Source: a bacterium 0.1xD8-71 (GTDB lineage: Bacteria; Bacillota; Clostridia; Lachnospirales; Lachnospiraceae). Taken from it: a stretch of 64,000 bases of DNA. The position numbers were made by a program, and so were the translations under genes. Location of the stretch: positions 109,131 to 173,130 of the forward strand of contig RAYR01000014.1 in assembly GCA_003612405.1 (NCBI GenBank), in the 5' to 3' direction. This document shows positions 1-8,675 of this stretch, piece by piece. Positions within the stretch are counted from its first letter, which is position 1. The number at the start of each line of letters is the position of its first letter. The notes beneath the pieces were generated by a model. It searched no databases. It was given only the letters and a program-made list of their open reading frames with translations, and was not told where the DNA came from.

Positions 1-2
1 AT

Positions 3-1358
3 GGAAATCAAATAGACACCCATTCCAATTATCTGACAAGCGGCCACATCACCGGGCAGCAGATAGAAGAAGCCACACGCCTGAACGGGAAATGCTATTG
101 GGAATATAAAACAAATAAATCAACACCCCAGTTTTCCATTACACGCCTGATGAAATCGAAGACAAACTTACAGGTTCCGCTTGGTTATATCCGCGTATCC
201 ATCAGCAGTCTGGAGCTGCGTAACAACATCCAGAACTCCATGATGGACAAAAACTCCTGCTATTTTATTATGGATTCGGCAGACAACATTCTGTTGTCAA
301 CTAACAGCGGCTCTGATTATGATAGCGTTTTAAGTCAATATGATTTTGAAACATTACAGCAATTGGCCGAAAGCCGCCTGAATACGGTTTTAGATGATCA
401 ATATTTTATTTCTGCCTATAATATTAAAAACACACCGTATCTGATAGGAAGTATTCACGTGTCAGGTATGCTTACTTCCACCAAAACCACGCTTACCAAT
501 ATCCTGACCGTGACAGCTCTGCTTACCGCATTTTTCTTTGCGCTGCTGGCTTTGATTTTTTCCAACCGGATTGTCCGCCCGATTCAGGAATTAAGTCATA
601 AAATGGATTCTATTTCCAACGAGAATTTCTCCGTAAGGGCAGAAGTCCATGGACATGACGAAATCGCCATGCTGGCAACACAGTTTAATAAGATGAGTGA
701 ACGGTTAGAATATCTTTATCGACAGGTATACATGCAGGAAATTGAGTTAAAGCAATCGCAGCTGCTGGCTTTGCAGTCACAGATCAATCCACATTTCCTG
801 TACAATACGATGGATACCATCTACTGGATGTCCAAGACAGGAGATACGGAAGGCGTCGAACATATTGTGTCCAACATGTCTTCGCTCTTAAGACTGACCT
901 TTACACCAAACGGTAATAACACAGGCACTCTTGCTGAGGAATTGGAACATTTAAATCATTATGTGGCAATACAACAGATCCGCTATGGAGACAGTGTAAA
1001 TTTTGAACTGCAATATGAAGAAAAATTTCATCAGGAAAGCGTTCTCCGCTTTTTACTACAGCCGCTTGTGGAAAATGCTTTGACCCATGGCCTGAAGAAT
1101 TGTCCCAATGAAGTGATAATCGTTAAAATATACCGGCAGGATACATGCCTGATTTACCGTGTTATGAACACAGGAACCCCTTTGGATCTGGAATTGATAC
1201 CCAAATTGTTAAGCTCCACCAAAACGGAACAAAAGGGATTCGCACTCAAGAATATTGACCGGAGATTAAAACTAAAATATGGAGATGAGTATGGGCTTAA
1301 ATATATGATTGAAGGTGCTTATAACATTTTTGAAATCCAACAGCCCATCTTTAGGTGA
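3..1358 (+). CDS. Sensor histidine kinase, YesM type (5' end cut by window edge)
   Basis: Membrane sensor kinase that phosphorylates the response regulator encoded next to it. The frame is open from the left edge and has no in-frame ATG before 150, so the N-terminus lies outside the window; the ATG at 150 is internal. Visible in order: the end of an extracellular sensing region, a membrane segment (codons at about 492-563, LTVTALLTAFFFALLALIFS), a HAMP linker beginning NRIVRPIQEL, a His_kinase domain with the phosphoacceptor in QINPHFLYNT (His codon 792-794), and an HATPase N-box LVENALTHG. This layout is typical of YesM-like kinases, which usually sense sugars or work beside ABC transporters. 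The gene overlaps the possible GTG start of the regulator. The ligand is unknown. Confidence 0.9.
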   Translation, partial: GNQIDTHSNYLTSGHITGQQIEEATRLNGKCYWEYKTNKSTPQFSITRLMKSKTNLQVPLGYIRVSISSLELRNNIQNSMMDKNSCYFIMDSADNILLSTNSGSDYDSVLSQYDFETLQQLAESRLNTVLDDQYFISAYNIKNTPYLIGSIHVSGMLTSTKTTLTNILTVTALLTAFFFALLALIFSNRIVRPIQELSHKMDSISNENFSVRAEVHGHDEIAMLATQFNKMSERLEYLYRQVYMQEIELKQSQLLALQSQINPHFLYNTMDTIYWMSKTGDTEGVEHIVSNMSSLLRLTFTPNGNNTGTLAEELEHLNHYVAIQQIRYGDSVNFELQYEEKFHQESVLRFLLQPLVENALTHGLKNCPNEVIIVKIYRQDTCLIYRVMNTGTPLDLELIPKLLSSTKTEQKGFALKNIDRRLKLKYGDEYGLKYMIEGAYNIFEIQQPIFR

Positions 1359-1363
1359 ACCTT

Positions 1364-2887
1364 ATGATAAAACTATTAATTGCTGATGATGAACCCTTCA
1401 TCCGAAAAGGAATCCGCACTGCTATTGCATGGCAGGAACACAATATTGAAGTAGTTGGCGAAGCGTCCAATGGAAAAGATGCTCTGCAATTGGCGCTGCA
1501 ATTAGAACCGGATATCATTCTGGCCGATATCCAGATGCCGGTGCTGACCGGACTCGAACTTGCGAAGCAGGTTCACATTCTGCTGCCGCAGACAAGGGTC
1601 ATCATTCTCTCCGCATATGGCAGCACGGAAAACCTGACCTCTGCTATTGAAACAAAGGTCAGCCGCTTCGTATTAAAAAACGCCAGCTGCTCTGATATTT
1701 TAGATAATGTCCTTGCTGTATGTAAAGAAATCGAACTTAGTCGGGAAGCTCTAAAAGACTATACCCACCTGCATAGTATCTATCATGAGAATCAGCAGCT
1801 TATCAAATCTACCATGGTAATCCGCTATCTCACAAACCAGATGTCTTTTTCGGATTTCCAGGCCAAAATCCAAAAGGAACAGTTCAATCTGACCGGTCCC
1901 TATTATGCACTTCTGGCAGTTAAGTGTCCCTCATCCGATGACTGGCAGTCTATCAATGCATTTAAGGTCACCTTTGCCGAATATCACCCATTTGCGCTTT
2001 TTATGGAAGACTCCAAACTTGTCATGCTGTTAAACACAGAAAAAGAAGGAATTTCCGATGTGACACTGGATCTGCTCCTTCCGGAAATCAAACCATATTT
2101 TTCTTCCAATCAGCTTGTACTCATCAATGGACTGGAAAGCATTGGGGAATTTCCGATAGCTTATACCACTATCAACAACTGTCTTGATTACTGCTTCTGG
2201 AATACAGAACAGGATTATACCATCATTACACCTGCTTATACACTGCAAAAGACAGAGGACGACAAATTCCCCGGACAGGAGAGAGACATTATCTCTGCTC
2301 TTCTATCCGGCAACAACAAAGCCATCGAGGACTCCCTGGGCCAATATTATGATTTCTGTAGAAATGCGCCTGTCTCAAAGAGCGTATTCCTCGATTCAGT
2401 CAGGCGCCTGATTCTGCTCATATCCTCCATTCGCCCGGAAGATATTGATGCAGACTCAGCTATTTCTTACCTGTATGAACTGGAAACCCCTGATGAAATC
2501 ATGCAATACCTGGAAAGTCTGATCCTGCCAAATCTTTCTTTCCAGGCACAGATGCCCCGGGTAGTAGATGCCCTGTCGTATATTAATCTGCATTACGATG
2601 AAGATATCATGCTCAATGATGTGGCACAGGCAATCGCCCTCTCCGCAGGGTATCTCAGCCGTGTTTTTAAAGCTGAGACCGGTTACTCTTTTAAAGAATA
2701 TATACACCGCGTCCGTATCGAAAAGGCTAAGGAACTGATTGCCACCACGAACATGAAATACTACGAAATTGCAGAAAAAGTAGGCTACAAGGAATATAAA
2801 TATTTTGCCACCTATTTTAATAAACTTTGCGGATGCAGTGCCAAAGAATATCGGAACAAATGTATTAAGGACTCTATACCGGATTAA
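1364..2887 (+). CDS. Response regulator, YesN/AraC type
   Basis: Receiver plus AraC-type DNA-binding protein of 507 residues, the partner of the upstream YesM-like kinase. The receiver begins MIKLLIADDEPF, with the likely phosphoacceptor Asp55 in IILADIQMP. A long middle region is followed by a C-terminal HTH_18 domain (about residues 405-500, containing LSAGYLSRVFKAETGYSFKE). Start choice: a GTG at 1355 is in frame, but the ATG at 1364 has AGGTGA five bases upstream and gives a normal receiver start. The 3' end overlaps the convergent AraC gene by 14 bp. The pair probably controls a sugar-uptake or catabolic operon. The glycyl radical enzyme downstream is one candidate target, by position only. 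Confidence 0.92.
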   Translation: MIKLLIADDEPFIRKGIRTAIAWQEHNIEVVGEASNGKDALQLALQLEPDIILADIQMPVLTGLELAKQVHILLPQTRVIILSAYGSTENLTSAIETKVSRFVLKNASCSDILDNVLAVCKEIELSREALKDYTHLHSIYHENQQLIKSTMVIRYLTNQMSFSDFQAKIQKEQFNLTGPYYALLAVKCPSSDDWQSINAFKVTFAEYHPFALFMEDSKLVMLLNTEKEGISDVTLDLLLPEIKPYFSSNQLVLINGLESIGEFPIAYTTINNCLDYCFWNTEQDYTIITPAYTLQKTEDDKFPGQERDIISALLSGNNKAIEDSLGQYYDFCRNAPVSKSVFLDSVRRLILLISSIRPEDIDADSAISYLYELETPDEIMQYLESLILPNLSFQAQMPRVVDALSYINLHYDEDIMLNDVAQAIALSAGYLSRVFKAETGYSFKEYIHRVRIEKAKELIATTNMKYYEIAEKVGYKEYKYFATYFNKLCGCSAKEYRNKCIKDSIPD

Positions 2888-3719
2888 TCACCGAATGATT
2901 CAGGGCACGATACCTGCTTGGCGTCATTCCATAATTCTTCTTAAACAGCTGGTTGAAATGAGATACATTATTGAATCCACATTCCAGCATGATATCCAGA
3001 ATGGATTCGTCTGTTGTTTCCAGAAGAATTGTGGTCTGCTCCAGCCTGATCCGATTAATATATTCCGTTGGCGTTACATGATAATACTTTTGCATACAAC
3101 GGGTTAAATGTTCCTGGGTTTTGCCTGCTATTTCTATAAATCTCTCCAGTCCATCCAGATAATTCTTATCCTGCCTCATTCTCAGACATGCCTGTTCCAG
3201 CCACTCCGGAACACTCTCTTCATATTCCTGCCTGCTATGCAGAACCAGGAGACAATCCAATATAATACTGATTACCAGATCTTTTCTTTCCAGCAGGGAC
3301 AGGCTTGTCTTATCTCTTGCCAGAAATGCCATCTTGGACTGGATGGCAAGTTCCATTCTGGACGGCAAGTGTGTCTCCACGCTGTTCCCACTTTTCCTGG
3401 TATCAAAATAAAGATCCGCTATGGCTTCCGCTTTCTGAAAAATGCCGTCGGAAAAAGCCATATTCACAAACTGCGCCTTCTTACAGTTCCCTTTCTGAAA
3501 GCAATGCTCATCCTCCGGCCTGACAAAATAAAGATCGCCCTTTTTCATCACACTCTGACTGCCATTGATCAGATGACATACTTCCCCCTCCTCTATCAGA
3601 AACAGTTCAAAAAAATCATGTGTGTGCTGATAGGTCATTGTCCCATCCTTTAAAACTGTTTCCCCAATATGAAACCCCATCCCGTGAAATATATTTTCCG
3701 CCTCTAATCTGACTCCCAT
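2874..3719 (-). CDS. AraC-family transcriptional regulator
   Basis: One-component regulator of 281 residues. The N-terminal half has a cupin-like ligand-binding pattern (YQHTHDFFELFLIEEGE, then GDLYFVRPEDEH). The C-terminal 100 residues carry two HTH motifs, ending FNNVSHFNQLFKKNYGMTPS, the usual AraC signature. It is transcribed divergently from the glycyl radical enzyme across a 147-bp AT-rich gap, so it is the obvious local regulator of that enzyme and of itself. Its 3' end runs 14 bp into the end of the response regulator on the other strand, leaving no room for a terminator. The effector is not known. Confidence 0.93.
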   Translation of the reverse strand: MGVRLEAENIFHGMGFHIGETVLKDGTMTYQHTHDFFELFLIEEGEVCHLINGSQSVMKKGDLYFVRPEDEHCFQKGNCKKAQFVNMAFSDGIFQKAEAIADLYFDTRKSGNSVETHLPSRMELAIQSKMAFLARDKTSLSLLERKDLVISIILDCLLVLHSRQEYEESVPEWLEQACLRMRQDKNYLDGLERFIEIAGKTQEHLTRCMQKYYHVTPTEYINRIRLEQTTILLETTDESILDIMLECGFNNVSHFNQLFKKNYGMTPSRYRALNHSVINPV

Positions 3720-3797
3720 ATCCGTCCCCCATTTCCCATAAAATTTTTCTTTAATATCAATATACCATACATATTATCACATTACTATAGGACAGGT

Positions 3798-3817
3798 ATC
3801 AATATATGATATATGAT
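3798..3817. promoter_or_regulatory. Near-palindromic AT-rich site, candidate operator
   Basis: ATCAATATATGATATATGAT reads almost the same on both strands. It lies in the divergent gap between the AraC regulator (start 3719) and the glycyl radical enzyme (start 3867). Its place fits an operator shared by both, but AT-rich DNA produces such palindromes easily. The enzyme has a strong ribosome site (AAGGAGG at 3851-3857, nine bases before its ATG). I could not fix a convincing sigma-A promoter pair here. Confidence 0.3.
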
Positions 3818-3866
3818 GATAGCAAATCAACTACCCTGTAATATATGAAAAAGGAGGCTGACATCC

Positions 3867-6053
3867 ATGTTCACAAATTCAGAAAAAATCCAGCATATGA
3901 TGCATTTCACCAAAACATACGAAGAGAACAGCCATAATATCTATCTGCGGGAGGCACGCTGTCTGGAAGCACAGTTTTCTTATCTTATGCTCCCAATACG
4001 TTCAGAAGATTTGTTCGTTGGCCGCAAGACAGAACTCCCCATAGGATTCTGGGCACAAAATTCATACGGAACGGTTGGCTATTACTGCGATGTTCCATCC
4101 TTACTTGCCTTAAAGGAGGATACCGCCCTTTCCGAAAAAGAGCTTCTTTCCATTGATTACCTGATTCAGTTCTGGAAGGGAAAAACCACCGATGAGAAGA
4201 TACGTGCACAGTATACCCCCGATCAGAATAAGTATCTGAGTCATGGCGATTTTGAAATAGAAGCCGGAATTGGCTGGCCCCTTTACCGAATGAGCGGCGC
4301 ACAGATGAATCCGGAAAAGCTGCTGAATAAGGGTATCTGTGGAATCATCGAAGAAGCAGAAAAGCTTCGTTCCGGGAATCCTGATTTCTATGATGCCGTC
4401 AAATCAGCCATGCAGACCTTACAGACAATCTGCCTTCGCTATCGCCAGGAAATACTGAATCAAAAAGATCTTTGCAAAGATACACAGCGTCTTAAGGAAC
4501 TATCCAATATGGCGGACAACCTGGAAGAAATCGCTTACCGTACACCGAAATCTTTCTGGCAGGCCGCACAGTTAAGCTATCTGTTCTATCTGCTTTCCGG
4601 TACCTATAATTATGGACGGATGGATGAATACCTGGGAAGCTATTATACCCATGACCTGGATACCGGAACGATTACAGAAGAATGGGGATTATCTCTTTTA
4701 ACAAGTCTGTGGAAGCTGATCATTGAACGCAATAATATCTTTGACGGCCGCATCATCCTGGGCGGAAAAGACCGGAAGAATCTGGAATATGCAGACCGCT
4801 TTGCCCTCGCAGCCATGGAAACTTCGCGTCGTACCAAGGATATCCTTCCCCAGCTCACCCTCCGGTGCTATACCGGCATGAATGAGACCGTGTATCAAAA
4901 AGCACTGGAAGTCATCGGCGAAGGTACTACCTTCCCGATGCTCTATAATGATGATGTGAACATTCCGGCAGTGGCAAATGCCTTTAACCTTCCCACGGAT
5001 ATTGCTCAGGAATATGTTCCTTTTGGCTGCGGTGAATATGTCATTTATAACAAAAGTTTCGGCACCCCCAGCGGCGCAATCAACTTTTTGCAGGGCCTCA
5101 ACGCAATGCTTTATGATGGGGAAAAGAATTATCTGGAAGAATGTCCTGACTTTGAAAGCTTTTATGCGGCATACCTGTCTGACATGCAGCATATCATTGA
5201 ACTCCTTGCCTTACAGGAACGGCAGGAATATGATGTATGCGCCGCTGACGCACCGTATCTGTTTTTCAGTATCCTGTTTGATGACTGCCTGGAGCGCGGC
5301 AAACCGGTATTCGATGGCGGCGTACGCTATTTAGAAGGAACCCTCGAGGGGTACGGCAATACCAATACCGCTGACAGCCTGACTGCCATCAGAAAATATG
5401 TATATGAAGAAAAACTGATCACACCGCAGACAATGGCCGAAGCACTGAAACATAATTTTGAGGGCTATGAAGAAATTAGGACAATGCTTCTGGCTGCGCC
5501 CAAATACGGCAATGATGATGACACGGCGGATTCCATGGCAGTCCGTTTTCATGAAGATATCAGCAACATCATCCGCAACAGCGCCAGGAAGGCTGATTTA
5601 CACTCTTACCTGATGGTGGTGATCAATAATCACATGAATACCACATTCGGTATGACTACCGGTGCTTCTGCCGATGGTCGTCCCGGCTATTCCTATATGG
5701 CCAATGCAAATAACCCCACCGGAGGCTGTGATACCAATGGCATCACAGCCATGCTGAACTCTCTCGTAAAGCTGACTCCGTCCTTACATGCAGGCTCTGT
5801 ACAGAATATGCGCTTCAGCAAAGAAATGTTCACCAGACTGCTGCCCAAAACGAAAGGTCTGTTAGCCGCTTATTTCAAAAACGGCGGCGCACAGACAATG
5901 ATCACTGTGCTAAACCGTGGCGATCTGGAGCGTGCCATGGAAGAACCCGAGAAATATCAGAATCTGATTGTCCGTGTCGGAGGATTCAGCGCACGTTTTG
6001 TAGAACTGTCCCACAATGATCAAAAAGAACTTTTAAGCAGAAACACTTACTAA
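3867..6053 (+). CDS. Glycyl radical enzyme (pyruvate formate-lyase superfamily), substrate unknown
   Basis: Oxygen-sensitive radical enzyme of 728 residues, somewhat shorter than most members. The active-site loop reads VPFGCGEYV, with Cys388 and Glu390. The C-terminal radical loop is RVGGFSARF, with Gly706 as the likely radical glycine. Pyruvate formate-lyase has two adjacent cysteines, which this lacks. The diol dehydratases, choline lyase and hydroxyproline dehydratase have GCVEP; here the Cys-x-Glu pair is kept but the surrounding residues differ (GCGEY). The glutamate suggests an eliminase or dehydratase-type reaction, which is inference. It is followed 31 bp later by its activase. No microcompartment shell, aldehyde dehydrogenase or transporter gene lies nearby to point to a substrate. 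The ATG is supported by AAGGAGG. Confidence 0.93.
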   Translation: MFTNSEKIQHMMHFTKTYEENSHNIYLREARCLEAQFSYLMLPIRSEDLFVGRKTELPIGFWAQNSYGTVGYYCDVPSLLALKEDTALSEKELLSIDYLIQFWKGKTTDEKIRAQYTPDQNKYLSHGDFEIEAGIGWPLYRMSGAQMNPEKLLNKGICGIIEEAEKLRSGNPDFYDAVKSAMQTLQTICLRYRQEILNQKDLCKDTQRLKELSNMADNLEEIAYRTPKSFWQAAQLSYLFYLLSGTYNYGRMDEYLGSYYTHDLDTGTITEEWGLSLLTSLWKLIIERNNIFDGRIILGGKDRKNLEYADRFALAAMETSRRTKDILPQLTLRCYTGMNETVYQKALEVIGEGTTFPMLYNDDVNIPAVANAFNLPTDIAQEYVPFGCGEYVIYNKSFGTPSGAINFLQGLNAMLYDGEKNYLEECPDFESFYAAYLSDMQHIIELLALQERQEYDVCAADAPYLFFSILFDDCLERGKPVFDGGVRYLEGTLEGYGNTNTADSLTAIRKYVYEEKLITPQTMAEALKHNFEGYEEIRTMLLAAPKYGNDDDTADSMAVRFHEDISNIIRNSARKADLHSYLMVVINNHMNTTFGMTTGASADGRPGYSYMANANNPTGGCDTNGITAMLNSLVKLTPSLHAGSVQNMRFSKEMFTRLLPKTKGLLAAYFKNGGAQTMITVLNRGDLERAMEEPEKYQNLIVRVGGFSARFVELSHNDQKELLSRNTY

Positions 6054-6084
6054 AACCAGGATGCCATAGGAGGAGGAATTTGTG

Positions 6085-6999
6085 ATGGATGATTTAAAAA
6101 CAGGTATGATATTCGATATACAACGCTGTTCTATGTATGACGGCCCCGGCATCCGGACAACCGTATTCCTGAAAGGATGCCCCCTGTCATGCAAATGGTG
6201 CCATAATCCCGAGTCACAAAGACCGCTTTCTGAACTGGCATTTTACGCTGACAAATGCGTACGCTGCGGAAAATGTGGAGAAATCTGCCCCGATGTGCAC
6301 AAACTGTCCGCGCGTACTCATAAAGTCCATTATCAAAACTGTAAAGCCTGCGGCAGATGCGAAAGCGTCTGCCCGGTTCATGCCTTAAAACTAATCGGGA
6401 AAACCTATCAGATTAAAGAAGTCATGGATATCCTGAGAAAAGATATTCCCTACTTTGCATCTGCCGGGGGAGGGCTGACCATATCCGGCGGAGAACCCTT
6501 TTCCCAGTACATTTTCCTGAAAGAACTGCTGCAACATGCAAAAGCGGAAAACATCCATACCTGTATTGAAACAAGCGGCTTTACCACCCGTGAAAAAATA
6601 GACGGTGTTCTGCCATATACAGATCTGTTTCTCTTTGACTATAAAGTCACCTCACCGGAATTACACCGACAGTTCACCGGTGTTGACAACCATATGATAT
6701 TGGAAAACTTCCGATATCTTTATTCCCGCAGTCAGGCAGTCATTCTCCGCTGTCCTATCATCCCCGGATATAATGACACGGAAGACCATTTTCGCGCCAT
6801 CTGCGACATGGAGAGACAATATCCGAATCTGACCGGTATCGAAATCATGCCCTATCACAGCCTGGGGCGTGAAAAAGCTGCCGCCGTGAATAAAGCCTAC
6901 GAAATAACAACGCCTACCGCAGACGATACGGTCAAAAAACAGTGGAAAAGACAGTTAAAAACGTTTGGCGCAAGTGATGCATTATTAAAGTCATTTTAA
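6085..6999 (+). CDS. Glycyl radical enzyme activating enzyme (radical SAM)
   Basis: Radical-SAM protein of 304 residues that abstracts hydrogen from the glycine of its partner enzyme. The SAM cluster motif CX3CX2C is Cys32, Cys36 and Cys39 in GCPLSCKWCHNPE. An inserted ferredoxin-like region follows with two CxxCxxCxxxC-type sets (CVRCGKCGEIC and CKACGRCESVC), as in activases of non-PFL glycyl radical enzymes. The conserved GG(G)xxxSGGEP appears as AGGGLTISGGEP. Start: a GTG at 6082 is in frame, but the ATG at 6085 sits eight bases after AGGAGG and is preferred. It is coupled with the preceding radical enzyme and almost certainly acts on it. Confidence 0.95.
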   Translation: MDDLKTGMIFDIQRCSMYDGPGIRTTVFLKGCPLSCKWCHNPESQRPLSELAFYADKCVRCGKCGEICPDVHKLSARTHKVHYQNCKACGRCESVCPVHALKLIGKTYQIKEVMDILRKDIPYFASAGGGLTISGGEPFSQYIFLKELLQHAKAENIHTCIETSGFTTREKIDGVLPYTDLFLFDYKVTSPELHRQFTGVDNHMILENFRYLYSRSQAVILRCPIIPGYNDTEDHFRAICDMERQYPNLTGIEIMPYHSLGREKAAAVNKAYEITTPTADDTVKKQWKRQLKTFGASDALLKSF

Positions 7000-7025
7000 T
7001 ACCGGATTACCCATTCTTAAAAAGC

Positions 7026-7054
7026 TTGTCAAAAAAAACAATCTGGATTATACT
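7026..7054 (+). promoter_or_regulatory. Sigma-A type promoter for the gene at 7113
   Basis: TTGTCA at 7026-7031, a 17-bp spacer and TATACT at 7049-7054. It lies after the activase stop, so the next gene has its own transcript. It also argues against using the TTG at 7026 as a start codon. Confidence 0.6.
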
Positions 7055-7112
7055 GTTTTTAATAATAGAGCAAAACAAACTCTTACATGACAATATAGGG
7101 AAAGTTAAAAAC

Positions 7113-7736
7113 ATGTACGAAAATAATCCGACGCCAAACCAGAACAAGACAAATATAGAACGGGATACAGCCGCCATCAATGCACAGTTAGGAGAAGTAG
7201 CCTCTATCAGGGAACAGTTCAAAGCCTATAAAGAGAAAATCTACATGGATTATCCTGAAGTTCTAAAATTTGAGACGCGCAAAGAAAGATGGCTTCTTTT
7301 TCTGTTTCTTGCAGGACTATTGTTGTATCTTGCAAAAGCTTCCCTGCTCAGACAGACGAACGGCACATCCATTCCGGTACTGGCTGTTTCCATAATCATG
7401 TCATTCGGTATCGTTGCCATCTTCCTGCTTGCCGCCATGAGCCCGAAGTGGAGAATCTCAGGAGGTCTGTATTTCCTGGCGCTGAAAGATATCGTCACCT
7501 ATATCAATACCTTTCATACGGCCGGTATTGATTCTTTTGAAAAGTTTTCATGGGTATACATAGACGGGTTCCGGGAATATCCCTTTGCCGTCAGTCTGGA
7601 TTTCCTATCCTGGATTTATACACTGCTCATTCTGCTTACCGCCATCTGCCTGACCCTCATTCCCCGGAACAGAGAACTGGCAGAACAGTCGGAGCCGCTT
7701 CATGCACAGTGCAAGAATTTCAGACCTGGTCTCTGA
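7113..7736 (+). CDS. Hypothetical membrane protein, three membrane segments
   Basis: Protein of 207 residues that I do not recognise. A charged, partly helical N-terminus (residues 1-58) is followed by three hydrophobic segments at about 60-77, 87-109 and 166-183, with a soluble loop of some 55 residues between the second and third. There are no catalytic motifs or cysteine pairs. The ATG at 7113 is chosen because a good promoter occupies the region of the upstream TTG; the ribosome site is weak. It follows the glycyl radical operon but has its own promoter, so a shared role is not implied. Confidence 0.65.
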   Translation: MYENNPTPNQNKTNIERDTAAINAQLGEVASIREQFKAYKEKIYMDYPEVLKFETRKERWLLFLFLAGLLLYLAKASLLRQTNGTSIPVLAVSIIMSFGIVAIFLLAAMSPKWRISGGLYFLALKDIVTYINTFHTAGIDSFEKFSWVYIDGFREYPFAVSLDFLSWIYTLLILLTAICLTLIPRNRELAEQSEPLHAQCKNFRPGL

Positions 7737-7923
7737 TTGGGGGCATCCTGTCATAAACGGTTATATTTTTGCCATAAAAAGTTAAAATTTTAGTATTTTA
7801 CTTCTAATTTATCTAGGAAAATGGTACGATATATATACAAATAGCGGAGATTACATCAGGAGTCTTCGTTTGTTACGATATAACATAAACCAACCATTAA
7901 CATTTTTCCAAGGAGGGATACCG

Positions 7924-8556
7924 ATGAGCGTAAATGGAATTACCAGTACAGTCAGTACTTATGATCCTTATCAGACCACACAGCCCAGCACAAAGCCTGC
8001 GGAAGAGACAGGCGCTGCTTCCGGCTCAACATCTGCCAAAGAAGAGTCCGGTGTTGTTTATGAGCCTTCAAAAGAAAACACCACAACTTCAGCAAAAAAA
8101 TACACACAAAATACAGAGTTGGTTAATAAGTTAAAAGCTGACGCCGAGTCACACACAAAGCAGTTACAGAATATCGTACAGCAGCTGATGACCAAACAGG
8201 GCCAGACTTATAACAATGCCAATGATATGTGGCGTTTCCTTGCCAGCGGCAAGTTTGAAGTAGACGAAGCAACCAAACTTCAGGCACAGAAAGACATCGC
8301 TGAAGACGGTTACTGGGGCGTCAACCAGACTTCCGACAGAATCATTGATTTTGCCAAAGCTCTGACAGGCGGCGATCCGAGCAAGATTGAAGACATGCGC
8401 GAAGCTTTCAAGAAGGGCTACAAACAGGCTGAAAAGACATGGGGCGGCGAACTTCCGGAGATTTCCAAACAGACATATGATGCTGTTCTGGCGAAGTTCG
8501 ACAAGATGGCTGAGGAAGCAGGACAGACCACAGCGCCTGTTGAGACTACCAACTAA
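7924..8556 (+). CDS. Hypothetical helical protein with Ser/Thr-rich N-terminus
   Basis: Protein of 210 residues with no signal peptide or membrane segment. Residues 1-60 are rich in Ser, Thr, Pro and Gly and probably disordered. Residues 65-200 are helical (GYWGVNQTSDRIIDFAKALT, then MREAFKKGYKQAEKTWGG). Similar proteins in Lachnospiraceae are, as I recall, sometimes labelled hydrogenase-4 component G or DUF5610-like; neither label tells the function, and I cannot confirm family membership here. The start is firm: AAGGAGG lies six bases before the ATG at 7924. A strong terminator follows the gene, so it is probably monocistronic. Two TACGATATA motifs lie upstream at 7825 and 7874. Confidence 0.75.
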   Translation: MSVNGITSTVSTYDPYQTTQPSTKPAEETGAASGSTSAKEESGVVYEPSKENTTTSAKKYTQNTELVNKLKADAESHTKQLQNIVQQLMTKQGQTYNNANDMWRFLASGKFEVDEATKLQAQKDIAEDGYWGVNQTSDRIIDFAKALTGGDPSKIEDMREAFKKGYKQAEKTWGGELPEISKQTYDAVLAKFDKMAEEAGQTTAPVETTN

Positions 8557-8579
8557 ATATTTGTTTGATGAAAACAGAA

Positions 8580-8609
8580 GGAATCAGGGGTTTCCCTGGT
8601 TCCTTTTTT
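8580..8609 (+). terminator. Rho-independent terminator after the gene at 7924
   Basis: A 10-bp stem (8580-8589 with 8594-8603, one G-T pair), a 4-nt loop and six Ts. It separates the preceding gene from the GH42 gene. A TATAAT at 8623-8628 just beyond it may be the -10 box of the GH42 promoter. Confidence 0.85.
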
Positions 8610-8675
8610 GTGCGCAATCGGCTATAATCAAGCTAATATGACACAGAGGCTCTCAAAGCCCGGAAAGAGGTATCT

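Noticed and set aside
7026..7112. N-terminal extension of the membrane protein from a TTG at 7026
   Set aside because: The TTG is the -35 box of a good promoter, so the true start lies downstream.
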